Part shown: piece by piece, positions 32,307 to 40,505 of the stretch
Layout: every line of letters starts with the position of its first letter
How positions within the stretch are numbered: position 1 is the stretch's first letter
Source: Syntrophomonas wolfei subsp. methylbutyratica
Lineage (GTDB): Bacteria; Bacillota; Syntrophomonadia; Syntrophomonadales; Syntrophomonadaceae
DNA: 64,000 nucleotides
Assembly (NCBI RefSeq): GCF_001570625.1
Contig: NZ_BBQT01000013.1
Coordinates: forward strand, 21,576 to 85,575
Direction of reading: 5' to 3'
Translations under genes and position numbers: made by a program
Notes under the pieces: model-generated
What the model saw: the letters and a program-made list of their open reading frames with translations, nothing else
Database searches by the model: none
What the model was told of the DNA's origin: nothing

Positions 32307-35300
32307 TCAAGCCTGCTTCTCGCTCCGGGCCGGTTCCAGGCCCAGGGAATAGATGAAAAGAACAGCGAAGTAAAGAGACATGCTGGCCGCCGAGGTGATC
32401 CCCGAGTCATTAAAGAGAATTGCCACCATGGATGAAAGCAGTATTCCCCGCAGTCCCTGAAGTATCAGCGGTTGTCTTTCACTGTAGGCCTTTATCCGGC
32501 GGCGGGGCCGGAAAAGCAAAAAACTGACCAGCAGCATGCCGGCCAGGAGAATCCATCCCCAACCCCCGTAGCTGATTACCCTGAGTTGCATTTGCACTTT
32601 ACGGCTAATGATATTTATAATCTCTACCCAACCCCCGTTCATAATGAGCGCAATGCTATGCCCCAGGTGAGATTGCACTTCCAGCGGCTGCCTCAGGTCA
32701 ATGAGGGCCATAAGCAGCAAGAGCAGAGCTGTCAGAACCAGAATGAACACTATCTTTTTCCAGCTAATCCTGATATAGCCCCGGCTTAAAGCCAGGTAAC
32801 TGTAACCCAGGCCAATACTGGCAGTAATGGCTCCTCCCACATTAATACCGAACAAGGGATAGGCTATCAGGAAAATGATGGCGGCGAAAATAAGAGCAGA
32901 GAACAGGCGGTTTTTGGAAGTGAATGATTTGCTGAGTATTAATGTAGCCAGGACAATAGTAGCTCCTATAAGTACCCCCATATATTCATTACCCAGACCG
33001 TAATAGCGCGCACCGCTGATAACCCGGTAGCTCATGACTGAATTGGCTATCAAGCTGCCCTTGCTCATCAGATCCCAGGCAATGGTTATAATAGTGGCGG
33101 AAATAATTAAAAACAGGGGGTTTAATCTCAAGATTCGAGCCAATAAGAAGCCGGCAATAGTTAAAAAGAGGTTTAATAAGAGCAAGAGCAAAAAAAAATA
33201 CAGAGGCCGGGTGAAGGTAAACAGGCCGACTAACAGCATAGACCAGGGAAGGCATAGAATGAAGCCCAGAATAGGAAGCCGCAAGGGGTTATCCGGGGAA
33301 CGAAGCGAGAGCCAGCAGGCCAGCAGCAATAAGAGCAGGATCAAAGCGATGAATGAGGATAAAATAATGGCCTGATATACATAATTAAAGACTTCCCGGT
33401 GATTCAGCTTTTTAAGCTGCTGGAAACTATCATTGGCAGCTGTAGCAAAAATGTTCTCTTTTCTCTCCGGATTCAGACAGTTAAGGATGGAATTCTGCAG
33501 GCTGGTGGTCAACACTATTCCCGTACGTCGAGTGGAATAGCTGGTAAGAGTCCCCTCAAAACCGGGCTTGATTATTATTACGGGGGTCAATAAAGCGCTG
33601 GGGATGTAAGAGTTCCTGGACGGACTGGGGCTTATAATATAAATGAAATTATCCCCGGGAAGCAGTTCCTCCTGGATTTGTCTGATACTGCCATCGATAC
33701 GCTGCAGGATATTTTTACGCTCCTCCCGGTAGCGAGCCAGGGAAAAGGAAGAATACATGGATTCCAAGCGCGACAGGTCACCGAACTCCAGCAGGATTAC
33801 ATCATTATTATCTCGGAGAATAGAGAATTGCCCACGCATTTTATCATAATCACTTTGCAAGGGAAGCAGGCTTTCATTAAAGCCGCCCGGGCGGCACATT
33901 TGGGGGCCAATGGCACCGCTGTCAACTATACCCCGGGAATCCATTAATAGCAGGCAACCCGAGCGGTTGGGATAGCCCGGGCGGTCAGAATTCCCGATAA
34001 CCGCAGTCTTTAAACCCAGAGCATGAATACTGTCTCCCAGTCTACCTGCCTGCCCCAGGTTTCTCTGGCTATTGTTTTTCTCAATGACATTAATGCTGCT
34101 AATCAAAATATTATCTTTTTCAGGAACAATGCCGGTATTGCGGGCGAAAATATCCGCCGCCGGTTCTCCCTCCAGGACTTCTCCGGCTTCATAGTTTAAA
34201 TGAGCATTGCTGCTGCCCACCGCCAGTTTTCCCGCCGATATAGTACAGCAGCCGTTTATGCTGGTACGCTCCCCACCGGTAATCGTGTTCAGCAGGCCAA
34301 TTCCCCCTTGCTCTTGCAATTTCCAGAGATAGGGAGTAGTTTGGGGACTCAAATCATTTATACTCAATTTATCAATCATGTAGATGATAACTTGCCTGGG
34401 TTCCGGCTTCCTTTCCGTCTCCGCAGCCTGCACGGGTTTGGCACAGCCGAAAACACAAACCAACAGCAATCCCCCTATTATTATCTTTTTAGGAACAGAG
34501 GGAGAAGTTTCGCTGCTCCTTGGCATACAAAAGAACCCTCCCCCGGTGTCCCCTCCCTCAGCCAGCAATATTCCCAGGTAGGATAGGAGGTAAAGGAAGA
34601 TAAGTGCTGCCGCAATTACTCCGGTATCATTGACCAGGAAAACAGTTGCCGCAGCAATAAGGAGGGTATTGCTAATCGGCAGCACCTCGGGTTTTGCTTC
34701 TTTCAAAGCCTGAAGTGGCTTTTTGCGCCAGATACAGGCCAGCACAATAATACCCAGCAGTAAAACAATACTCCAGGCGGAATGATAGATGGTGCTGCCC
34801 AGAATGCCCAGTTTAGTGCGGATTATGGAAAGGAAGATGCCGGGGTCATTGCTAATCAGAAGTTTAATGGTTTTTCCGGCATGGGAAGGATTGGGATTAA
34901 GCCAATTGTCCAGGAAAGCCGTAAGCAATACCCCCAGCACCGCCAATACCCCGATAATCAGCAGTTGTTTAAAGTGCAATCGTTGTTCCAGCAAATATAT
35001 CACCAGTACACCGGTGGTAACCAGAGCGGTGATAAGCCCGCCCACATTGGCGCCATATGCAGGATGACCTATGGCAAAAGACAGCAACAACAAAGAGGGC
35101 AGCGCGATTAGCATCCTGCCTCTGCTGCTCAATCTCAATTTGGCCACGAGCAGGCTCAGGGCAATAACGGAAGAGGCGATTAATATTCCCATGTAATCAT
35201 TACCTATGCCATAAAACCTTCCTCCTGCTATAGCATCAGAACCCAGAGGAGACAAGAGCATCAGCGGAGAACCCCGGAGGCCGTCCGCCAGGGTCAATAA

Positions 35301-36749
35301 AGCCACTGCCGCCGTAAGAAAAAGGAAGGCATTAGCCGAAGCCCTGAAAATGAGCTGGAGAAGGAGGGCCAGGAGCATCGAAGCCGCCAATGCTATAATA
35401 ATACTCCAGCTTATCGAAGGATAGGAAGAATAGCTTAAAAACATAAAAACCAGAGGCATACTGAGGCTGGTATAAAACAAAAAGAGCCAAAAAGACTTCC
35501 ATTTAGTTCTTATATTACAGGCCAGGCAAGCCACTCCAATAATGCTGAGAAAAGCCAGGGCAATAAAACTATAATGCAGGGGAGATCTAGCCGCCCTCAA
35601 TCGTACGAAAAAGCCCAGATCCCGCTCCAGTTTCTCCAGGCTGTTATCCGTCGCCGGAACAACTTTCATGCTGCTGTTCTGATAGATGCTCTCAGGATTA
35701 AAAAAAGCCAGGATACTGGGCAAAAAGTCAGAACTATTAACCAGACCGCTGCGCCGGGTAGTAGAAGAAGTTAAAAGACCTGCCTCCTTCCCGGGCTGAT
35801 ACATAATAAACGCTGTTAAACCGAAATTACCTGCCAGAACCATATCCTTGTGGGGATTGGGCACCAGAATGACCAGCATAGTTTTTTGCAAGTCCAGCCT
35901 GGGCAGCAACCGACCCAATAGTTCATCATTACTTTCTATGGCGTGCTTACGATGTCGGACCAGCACTTCATCAGCACAGTTTGTCCGGCTTTTTTCCACC
36001 CGGCTGCTATCACCCAAATCAACAAATATTATATCGGCTTTTTTCAAAGAGTCGTCAATTTTATCAAGAAGGATTTGTTGCCGGCTGCGGACTCCGGCCA
36101 GGCTCAGCTTATCTTTTTCCAGGAGATTTGCGCTGACGTCACCTTCATCAACCTGCCCGGCTTCATTCATGGCCAGGAGTACTATATTTCGATCCACCGA
36201 ATTTATAGTATCTGCATTGCCCAGGGCGGCAGTTTTAAGGCCGCAGTCTTCCGCTAAAGCAGCTAATTGCCCGGGGGTAAAAGAAGGATTATGCTTGCCG
36301 GCATATTTTTTCAGGGGTTCTATATATAGATTAACCAGGCCCTCCGGAGGCGCGGGTAAACCGGTAAAGAGCTGATAAAGTTTTCCTGCCGAAGGAGGGG
36401 AATCCCTATCAATAAAAATATTGGGCAGTTCTCTGACTTCTTCATCACCATTAAAAGAGAATTCAGCATTGGAGATGCTGCCTACCCGGTTACCGCTGGC
36501 CAGGGAAAGGTATGAACTGGAGGGCAGCCGGCTCTTCGTTCTGATATTGATAAGAGCAGTAGCACTTTTGGCCACCAGGCGGTGCAAGTTGGGGGTATCG
36601 GCCTGGCAAAGATCGGCAACATCAATATAATCCATTACCAGAATGACCGCCTTCTTTTCCTGCTTTTCAGCAGCCAGAGCAAGATCATTGGCATTAGGGT
36701 AAAAAAATACTAATAGAAATAAAAACAGAACAACAACGCGAAATCTCAT
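32307..36749 (-). CDS. Internally duplicated alkaline-phosphatase-like membrane protein (1,480 aa)
   Basis: Very large envelope protein made of two homologous ~740-residue halves. Each half has a signal-like segment (residues 1-27; again about 754-778 with LLLVCVFGCAKPVQA), an extracellular domain of the alkaline phosphatase/phosphoglycerate mutase fold, and a C-terminal block of about ten membrane helices. Paired motifs include VILVMDYID/VIIYMIDKL, VDLGDSSRVE/LEFGDLSRLE, TRRSGLV/TRRTGIV, YGIGNDYMG/YGLGNEYMG, GANVGGLITA/GINVGGAITA and NDTGVIA/NDSGITS. ATG 36749 follows AGGAGGATCAG. An internal ATG at 34526, with GGGGGAGGG 9 bases before it, could start the second half alone. Probable hydrolase or transferase on envelope polymers; substrate unknown. 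Confidence 0.8.
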   Translation of the reverse strand: MRFRVVVLFLFLLVFFYPNANDLALAAEKQEKKAVILVMDYIDVADLCQADTPNLHRLVAKSATALINIRTKSRLPSSSYLSLASGNRVGSISNAEFSFNGDEEVRELPNIFIDRDSPPSAGKLYQLFTGLPAPPEGLVNLYIEPLKKYAGKHNPSFTPGQLAALAEDCGLKTAALGNADTINSVDRNIVLLAMNEAGQVDEGDVSANLLEKDKLSLAGVRSRQQILLDKIDDSLKKADIIFVDLGDSSRVEKSRTNCADEVLVRHRKHAIESNDELLGRLLPRLDLQKTMLVILVPNPHKDMVLAGNFGLTAFIMYQPGKEAGLLTSSTTRRSGLVNSSDFLPSILAFFNPESIYQNSSMKVVPATDNSLEKLERDLGFFVRLRAARSPLHYSFIALAFLSIIGVACLACNIRTKWKSFWLFLFYTSLSMPLVFMFLSYSSYPSISWSIIIALAASMLLALLLQLIFRASANAFLFLTAAVALLTLADGLRGSPLMLLSPLGSDAIAGGRFYGIGNDYMGILIASSVIALSLLVAKLRLSSRGRMLIALPSLLLLSFAIGHPAYGANVGGLITALVTTGVLVIYLLEQRLHFKQLLIIGVLAVLGVLLTAFLDNWLNPNPSHAGKTIKLLISNDPGIFLSIIRTKLGILGSTIYHSAWSIVLLLGIIVLACIWRKKPLQALKEAKPEVLPISNTLLIAAATVFLVNDTGVIAAALIFLYLLSYLGILLAEGGDTGGGFFCMPRSSETSPSVPKKIIIGGLLLVCVFGCAKPVQAAETERKPEPRQVIIYMIDKLSINDLSPQTTPYLWKLQEQGGIGLLNTITGGERTSINGCCTISAGKLAVGSSNAHLNYEAGEVLEGEPAADIFARNTGIVPEKDNILISSINVIEKNNSQRNLGQAGRLGDSIHALGLKTAVIGNSDRPGYPNRSGCLLLMDSRGIVDSGAIGPQMCRPGGFNESLLPLQSDYDKMRGQFSILRDNNDVILLEFGDLSRLESMYSSFSLARYREERKNILQRIDGSIRQIQEELLPGDNFIYIISPSPSRNSYIPSALLTPVIIIKPGFEGTLTSYSTRRTGIVLTTSLQNSILNCLNPERKENIFATAANDSFQQLKKLNHREVFNYVYQAIILSSFIALILLLLLLACWLSLRSPDNPLRLPILGFILCLPWSMLLVGLFTFTRPLYFFLLLLLLNLFLTIAGFLLARILRLNPLFLIISATIITIAWDLMSKGSLIANSVMSYRVISGARYYGLGNEYMGVLIGATIVLATLILSKSFTSKNRLFSALIFAAIIFLIAYPLFGINVGGAITASIGLGYSYLALSRGYIRISWKKIVFILVLTALLLLLMALIDLRQPLEVQSHLGHSIALIMNGGWVEIINIISRKVQMQLRVISYGGWGWILLAGMLLVSFLLFRPRRRIKAYSERQPLILQGLRGILLSSMVAILFNDSGITSAASMSLYFAVLFIYSLGLEPARSEKQA

Positions 36750-36827
36750 ATCTGATCCTCCTAATCGCTAGCTTATGAAATTCTATACAAAGCTATTTAT
36801 TCCTCCCCAGAAAAACAAACATATAAT

Positions 36828-36899
36828 AACGGAAGGCGGAAGACGGAGGACGGAAAATGGAGGAAGACCCCTTACCCCTAACTCCTCACTTCTCTAAGG
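36828..36899. repeat. GAAGACGGA and CTCCTCACTT repeats
   Basis: GGAAGGCGGAAGACGGAGGA plus CGGAAAATGGAGG, followed by CCCCTTACCCCTAACTCCTC. Both words recur across the window. Confidence 0.55.
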
Positions 36900-36981
36900 A
36901 ATGCTTTTTGCATAGAAATTATTATTGGCTAAGCCAGGATTTACCGGCCTTAAAGCAGCCAAAAAAAACTTCCCGGTTTTA

Positions 36982-37009
36982 TTGACATGGAGCAGAAATA
37001 TGCTAAAAT
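36982..37009 (+). promoter_or_regulatory. Promoter of speH
   Basis: Perfect TTGACA, 16-base spacer and TGCTAAAAT (extended -10). The transcript would carry a ~65-base leader with two Shine-Dalgarno-like sites, the second serving speH. Confidence 0.75.
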
Positions 37010-37081
37010 TCTACATGTACGTTTTAAGTTAAGGAAGGAGGTCTGGGATTTTTAAATAAAAACTGAAGGGAGGAGACATTA

Positions 37082-37462
37082 TTGCAGTCTTTGGGGCGTC
37101 ACGTATTGGCTGAAATATACGGATGTCGATTTGAAGTGTTGAATGATATCAAGAAAGTTGAGGATATCATGGTCAACGCTGCTTTAGAGGCTGGCGCCGA
37201 AATTAGAGAATTCGTATTTCACAAGTTTAGTCCGCAGGGAGTGAGTGGAGTAGTTGTAATTTCGGAATCTCACCTGGCGATTCACACCTGGCCCGAATTA
37301 GGATATGCAGCACTAGATGTATTTACTTGCGGAGATAGAGTTGACCCTTGGGATGCCTGCAACTATGTGGCGGAAATGTTTAGTGCCGGTGATATGAAGG
37401 CATCGGAAGTAAAACGGGGGTTGATGGAGCAGCCGGAGGAACGCCTGGTGGCAAATATGTAG
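37082..37462 (+). CDS. speH: S-adenosylmethionine decarboxylase proenzyme
   Basis: Pyruvoyl enzyme that makes the aminopropyl donor for spermidine. The 126-aa proenzyme matches the class 1B (Thermotoga/Bacillus) form: processing motif SESHLAIHTWPE with S63 as the future pyruvoyl residue, and H68 and C83 in the standard positions. TTG 37082 starts it, behind GGGAGGAG. It is separated from speE and speB by about 9 kb and has its own promoter and terminator. Confidence 0.95.
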   Translation: MQSLGRHVLAEIYGCRFEVLNDIKKVEDIMVNAALEAGAEIREFVFHKFSPQGVSGVVVISESHLAIHTWPELGYAALDVFTCGDRVDPWDACNYVAEMFSAGDMKASEVKRGLMEQPEERLVANM

Positions 37463-37519
37463 GAGGGATACTATTTTAGTAGACCGAAGTAACTTAAAAA
37501 AGACTTGGGTTTATAATTA

Positions 37520-37562
37520 GCAGGCCTTGCTGAAAAAATAAAGCAGGGCCTGATTTTATTTT
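37520..37562 (+). terminator. Terminator after speH
   Basis: CAGGCCTTGCT and AGCAGGGCCTG stem, A-rich loop, ATTTTATTTT tail. Confidence 0.8.
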
Positions 37563-37574
37563 CTGACTCCCGCT

Positions 37575-37645
37575 ATTCCCCATAAGCCGCGAGACACACC
37601 GCAGGTGTTACCCGTGCGTAACGCCCTGTGGGCACAACTGCTGCG
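37575..37645. repeat. Family A core fragment
   Basis: CCATAAGCCGCGAGACACACC, GCAGGTGTTACCCGTGCGTA and GCCCTGTGGGCACAACTG are core words of family A, but both ends are missing. A GAGGACGGTT word follows and carries the family B insertion. Confidence 0.6.
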
Positions 37646-37661
37646 AGGCAAGAGGACGGTT

Positions 37662-37816
37662 CGAGACCACTGAAAAAGTATCATAAATATCATCCTGAGG
37701 AGCTGCAGGCGACGAAGGATCTCTTTTGGAAGTCCGTAATATTGGGACTTTAGCTAACGAGATTCTTCGCTATCGCTCAGAATGACACGCAAAAGAGCAC
37801 TTTTTCAGCAGTCTCG
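37662..37816. mobile_element. 155-bp MITE-like element, family B, copy 2, with 7-bp target duplication
   Basis: Same length and, by eye, the same sequence as 10140-10294, with ends CGAGACCACTGAAAAAGT and ACTTTTTCAGCAGTCTCG. GACGGTT precedes it (37655-37661) and follows it (37817-37823). Again the target is a GGGACGGTYC-type repeat. Confidence 0.85.
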
Positions 37817-37916
37817 GACGGTTCTGTGGGAAAACGAGGCATAAGGGAGTTCTTTTATGTCATGGGAAGGGGAGATACGTGGGGATAACACAAAAGAACT
37901 GTCCCCTTGTGTCACC
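37817..37916. repeat. GGGACGGTYC-family repeat, long form
   Basis: GACGGTTCTGTGGGAAAACG through GGGGATAACACAAAAGAACT and GTCCCCTTGTGTCACC; the right end is complementary to the left end of the uninterrupted form, so the whole locus could fold. Confidence 0.5.
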
Positions 37917-37950
37917 AATAAAAGGGGCAGCGGCGATGCCGCTGCCCCGT
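37917..37950 (-). terminator. Terminator of the thiolase gene
   Basis: On the minus strand GGGGCAGCGGC and GCCGCTGCCCC pair with a 3-base loop, followed by TTTTATT. Confidence 0.85.
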
Positions 37951-37966
37951 AACGTAATAACTAAAC

Positions 37967-39175
37967 TTATATATCTCTGGTCCAGAGGGAAGCCATAGCG
38001 GAGCCGCCGCCAACACAAAGGGAAGCACCGCCCTTGGTGAGGCCCAGTCTCTCCAGCTCATAGTACATGCTGACAATTATGCGCAGACCAGTAGCTCCAA
38101 CGGGATGGCCCAGTCCGATTCCGGAACCATTGTGGTTGGTCTTGCTGAAGTCCAGCTCAATGCCGGCTTCTTCTTTAAGCATGCGCACTACGCCCAGAAC
38201 CTGAGCGGCAAAGGCTTCGTTTACTTCCCAGTATTCTACATCTTCATATTTCCAGCCCGCTTGTTTCAAAACCTTGGGCATGGCTACAGCCGGACCCAGT
38301 CCCATAACTTTGGCATCGACACCTTCGCTGCAGATGCCAGCCAGTTTCATCAAGGGCTTCAGTCCCAGCTCTTCGCATTTCTTTTTGGACATAAATACTG
38401 CAGCAGCTGCGCAGTCATTGATACCGGAAGCATTGGCCGCAGTTACTACTCCGCCTTTTTTAAACGCCGGGGGCAACTTGGCCATGGTTTCCAGGCTGGC
38501 TCCTCTAATGGGATGCTCGTCCTTGGAAATAACCTTGTCGCCTTTCTTGCTCTTTATTACTACTGGTACGATTTCCCGATCAAATATACCTTCGTCAACA
38601 GCTTTTACAGCATTCTGGTGGCTGGTCAGAGCCAGGGCGTCGCATTCTTCCCGAGTGATACCGTATTTTTCGGCAATATTTTCCGCAGTCATTCCCATGT
38701 GTCCTCCAGCCAGCTGACATACCAGACCATCAGACAGCATGGCATCCTGCACTTTGCCATCGCCCATTCTGTAACCAGAGCGGGCCTGTTGCAGCAGGTA
38801 AGGGATATTGGACATGCTTTCCACTGCGGTTACCAGGGATATATCGGTTTTGCCCAGCATAATGTTCTGGCAGGCAATTTCCGTGGCGCGCATACCAGAA
38901 GCACAGTTCTGGCTTACCATACAGGAGCCGCTTCTAACCGGCAGTCCCACTTTCATACCAATAATACGGGGCGGAAGGGAGCCATTGCCGGCATGCAGGC
39001 AAGTGGCTCCTACGATTTCATCGATAATCCCAGGATCGACGCCAGCTCTTTCAATTGCTGCATTAGCGGCGATTATTGCCAGGTCATTAGCCCTTACGCT
39101 TGCCAGGCCACCCAAATATCTTCCGATTGGAGTTCTAGCCATACCAACTACTACTACTTCATTAATCTCTGCCAT
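37967..39175 (-). CDS. Acetyl-CoA acetyltransferase (thiolase)
   Basis: Type II thiolase of 402 aa that splits acetoacetyl-CoA or condenses two acetyl-CoA. The acyl-accepting cysteine is C91 in SQNCASGMRA. The other catalytic motifs are VNEAFAAQ, the histidine in NHNGSGIGLGHPVGATG, and the C-terminal CVGGGSAMA. ATG 39175 follows AAGGGGGAA. It stands alone with its own terminator and a long upstream region. In a butyrate oxidiser it would run the last step of beta-oxidation; in other fermenters it would run the reverse. Confidence 0.95.
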   Translation of the reverse strand: MAEINEVVVVGMARTPIGRYLGGLASVRANDLAIIAANAAIERAGVDPGIIDEIVGATCLHAGNGSLPPRIIGMKVGLPVRSGSCMVSQNCASGMRATEIACQNIMLGKTDISLVTAVESMSNIPYLLQQARSGYRMGDGKVQDAMLSDGLVCQLAGGHMGMTAENIAEKYGITREECDALALTSHQNAVKAVDEGIFDREIVPVVIKSKKGDKVISKDEHPIRGASLETMAKLPPAFKKGGVVTAANASGINDCAAAAVFMSKKKCEELGLKPLMKLAGICSEGVDAKVMGLGPAVAMPKVLKQAGWKYEDVEYWEVNEAFAAQVLGVVRMLKEEAGIELDFSKTNHNGSGIGLGHPVGATGLRIIVSMYYELERLGLTKGGASLCVGGGSAMASLWTRDI

Positions 39176-39614
39176 TGTTTGTATTCCCCCTTAAATTTTT
39201 TCTTTCTTTAAACAACGGATTTTTCCCGGTCTGACCATGACATGAACCAGAACATTTTCTATTTATATCGCTGATTTCTGCCAATTTTTTATCTAAGTCA
39301 GAACCGAATTAACTTTTACTAAAAGTCCAGCTCACCTCCTCTTAAAAAAAACTAAGTAAAAAAGCGGGTTAATTAGTGTAGTTAGAAAGATTAAAAAACT
39401 ACATAAAGGTTCTATAAATGTCTTTCTGCGAAAAAAACAAAATACCTGCTAGTAAAAAATAAAATTTTCATTTTCCATGTATCTTTTGCCAGGGGCATCA
39501 AAATCCCCTTTCGTCAAAAAATAAAAATAAACAAAAATTTTCAGGGCAAGAATCTCTCCAATCCTGTATAATGTACTAAGTACAGGCAAGCTTGCCGCTG
39601 TTGAGGAGGACAGA
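39176..39614. other. AT-rich intergenic region between divergent thiolase and HepS-like genes
   Basis: No gene is visible. It holds a perfect palindrome ACTTTTA-C-TAAAAGT (39312-39326), an AGAGGAGGTGAGC site on the minus strand without a lasting frame, a short AGGGG/CCCCT hairpin near 39,490-39,510, and a CTGTATAAT about 45 bases before the plus-strand gene that could be its -10. Confidence 0.5.
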
Positions 39615-40373
39615 ATGGGAATCAAATATAGTTTTACCAGGGAACTTAGAACTGAACTTATAGATGTAGACAAGGTCTTTAAAGAGAATCTTTTACCCTG
39701 GTGGGATGATGTTTATAACTATATTAAAATGCTTAACGAAGACTTTACCTGGAATCAACTGCCTCCCCTGGTTTATATAGTATATAGATACCTGGGTCTG
39801 GATAGAAGTATTTCTATTTCCATGACCAATATATTTAAAACCCTTTATCTCGCCAACAGCATTCATTTCCTGGTAAAAGATGATAAAGAAGGACAAAAAT
39901 ACGACCAGGATTTGCAGTTTGCTATTTTAATAGGGGATTATATGTTTGGGCGCATGCTCAAGCTTTTAGTTGAGGCCGGGGCGGACAAACTGGTAGGCCT
40001 TTTTGCTGTCATGATGGCGGAAATAAATGAAGGTCGCGTGATGGAACGGAAACTACAGGCTGATCATAAGGAAGTTTTGCAGAAAACCCGGGGTTCCATG
40101 TATGCCACGGCTTTCGAGACAGCCGGACAGTTATCTGGAATGAAGGGAATCCTGCTGGAAAATTGTCGGCAATTGGGCCTAAACCTGGGGATGTCGATAG
40201 AATTAATGAACTGCGATATATCACGCGAGGAAGTGCTGCTTTATATACATGAAGCCGAAAGGAATTATAAAATACTTAATCAGTACCAGCGCATGGTAAA
40301 TAGCAATTTGGAAGCAGTTATTAATGAAGTACATTCGCTTCTATGCAACATAGATAAGGTTGCAGTGGTATAA
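39615..40373 (+). CDS. Heptaprenyl diphosphate synthase component I (HepS)-like protein
   Basis: An all-helical 252-aa protein. Its centre, AILIGDYMFGRMLKLLVEAG and DKLVGLFAVMMAEINEGRVM, matches the VLAGDYFSG and TAIKEINEHKI stretch of Bacillus HepS, and the length is the same (251 aa). The Asp-rich catalytic motifs of prenyl synthases are absent. By analogy it would be the non-catalytic partner that sets chain length for HepT, encoded 3.5 kb downstream after the UbiD/A/X genes. Start ATG 39615 follows GAGGAGGAC. The call rests on weak but specific similarity. Confidence 0.6.
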   Translation: MGIKYSFTRELRTELIDVDKVFKENLLPWWDDVYNYIKMLNEDFTWNQLPPLVYIVYRYLGLDRSISISMTNIFKTLYLANSIHFLVKDDKEGQKYDQDLQFAILIGDYMFGRMLKLLVEAGADKLVGLFAVMMAEINEGRVMERKLQADHKEVLQKTRGSMYATAFETAGQLSGMKGILLENCRQLGLNLGMSIELMNCDISREEVLLYIHEAERNYKILNQYQRMVNSNLEAVINEVHSLLCNIDKVAVV

Positions 40374-40379
40374 ATGAGT

Positions 40380-40462
40380 CAAGAGGTGACAGGAGCAGGT
40401 GATACGGGGACGGTCTTTTGGTCATTGGGTTTGACCAAAGGACCGTCCCTCGCGTAACCCCC
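40380..40462. repeat. GGGACGGTYC-family repeat, hairpin
   Basis: ACGGGGACGGTCTTTTGGTC and GACCAAAGGACCGTCCCTCG are inverted copies around TTGGGTTT. Confidence 0.65.
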
Positions 40463-40505
40463 ACCCCCGTGTAAGCGTGTAAGTAAATAATAGGGAGGTT
40501 TAACT

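Noticed and set aside
38105..39211. A 368-codon plus-strand frame opposite the thiolase gene
   Set aside because: It is fully antisense to a clear thiolase, has no ribosome site and reads as low-plausibility protein; a codon-bias shadow.
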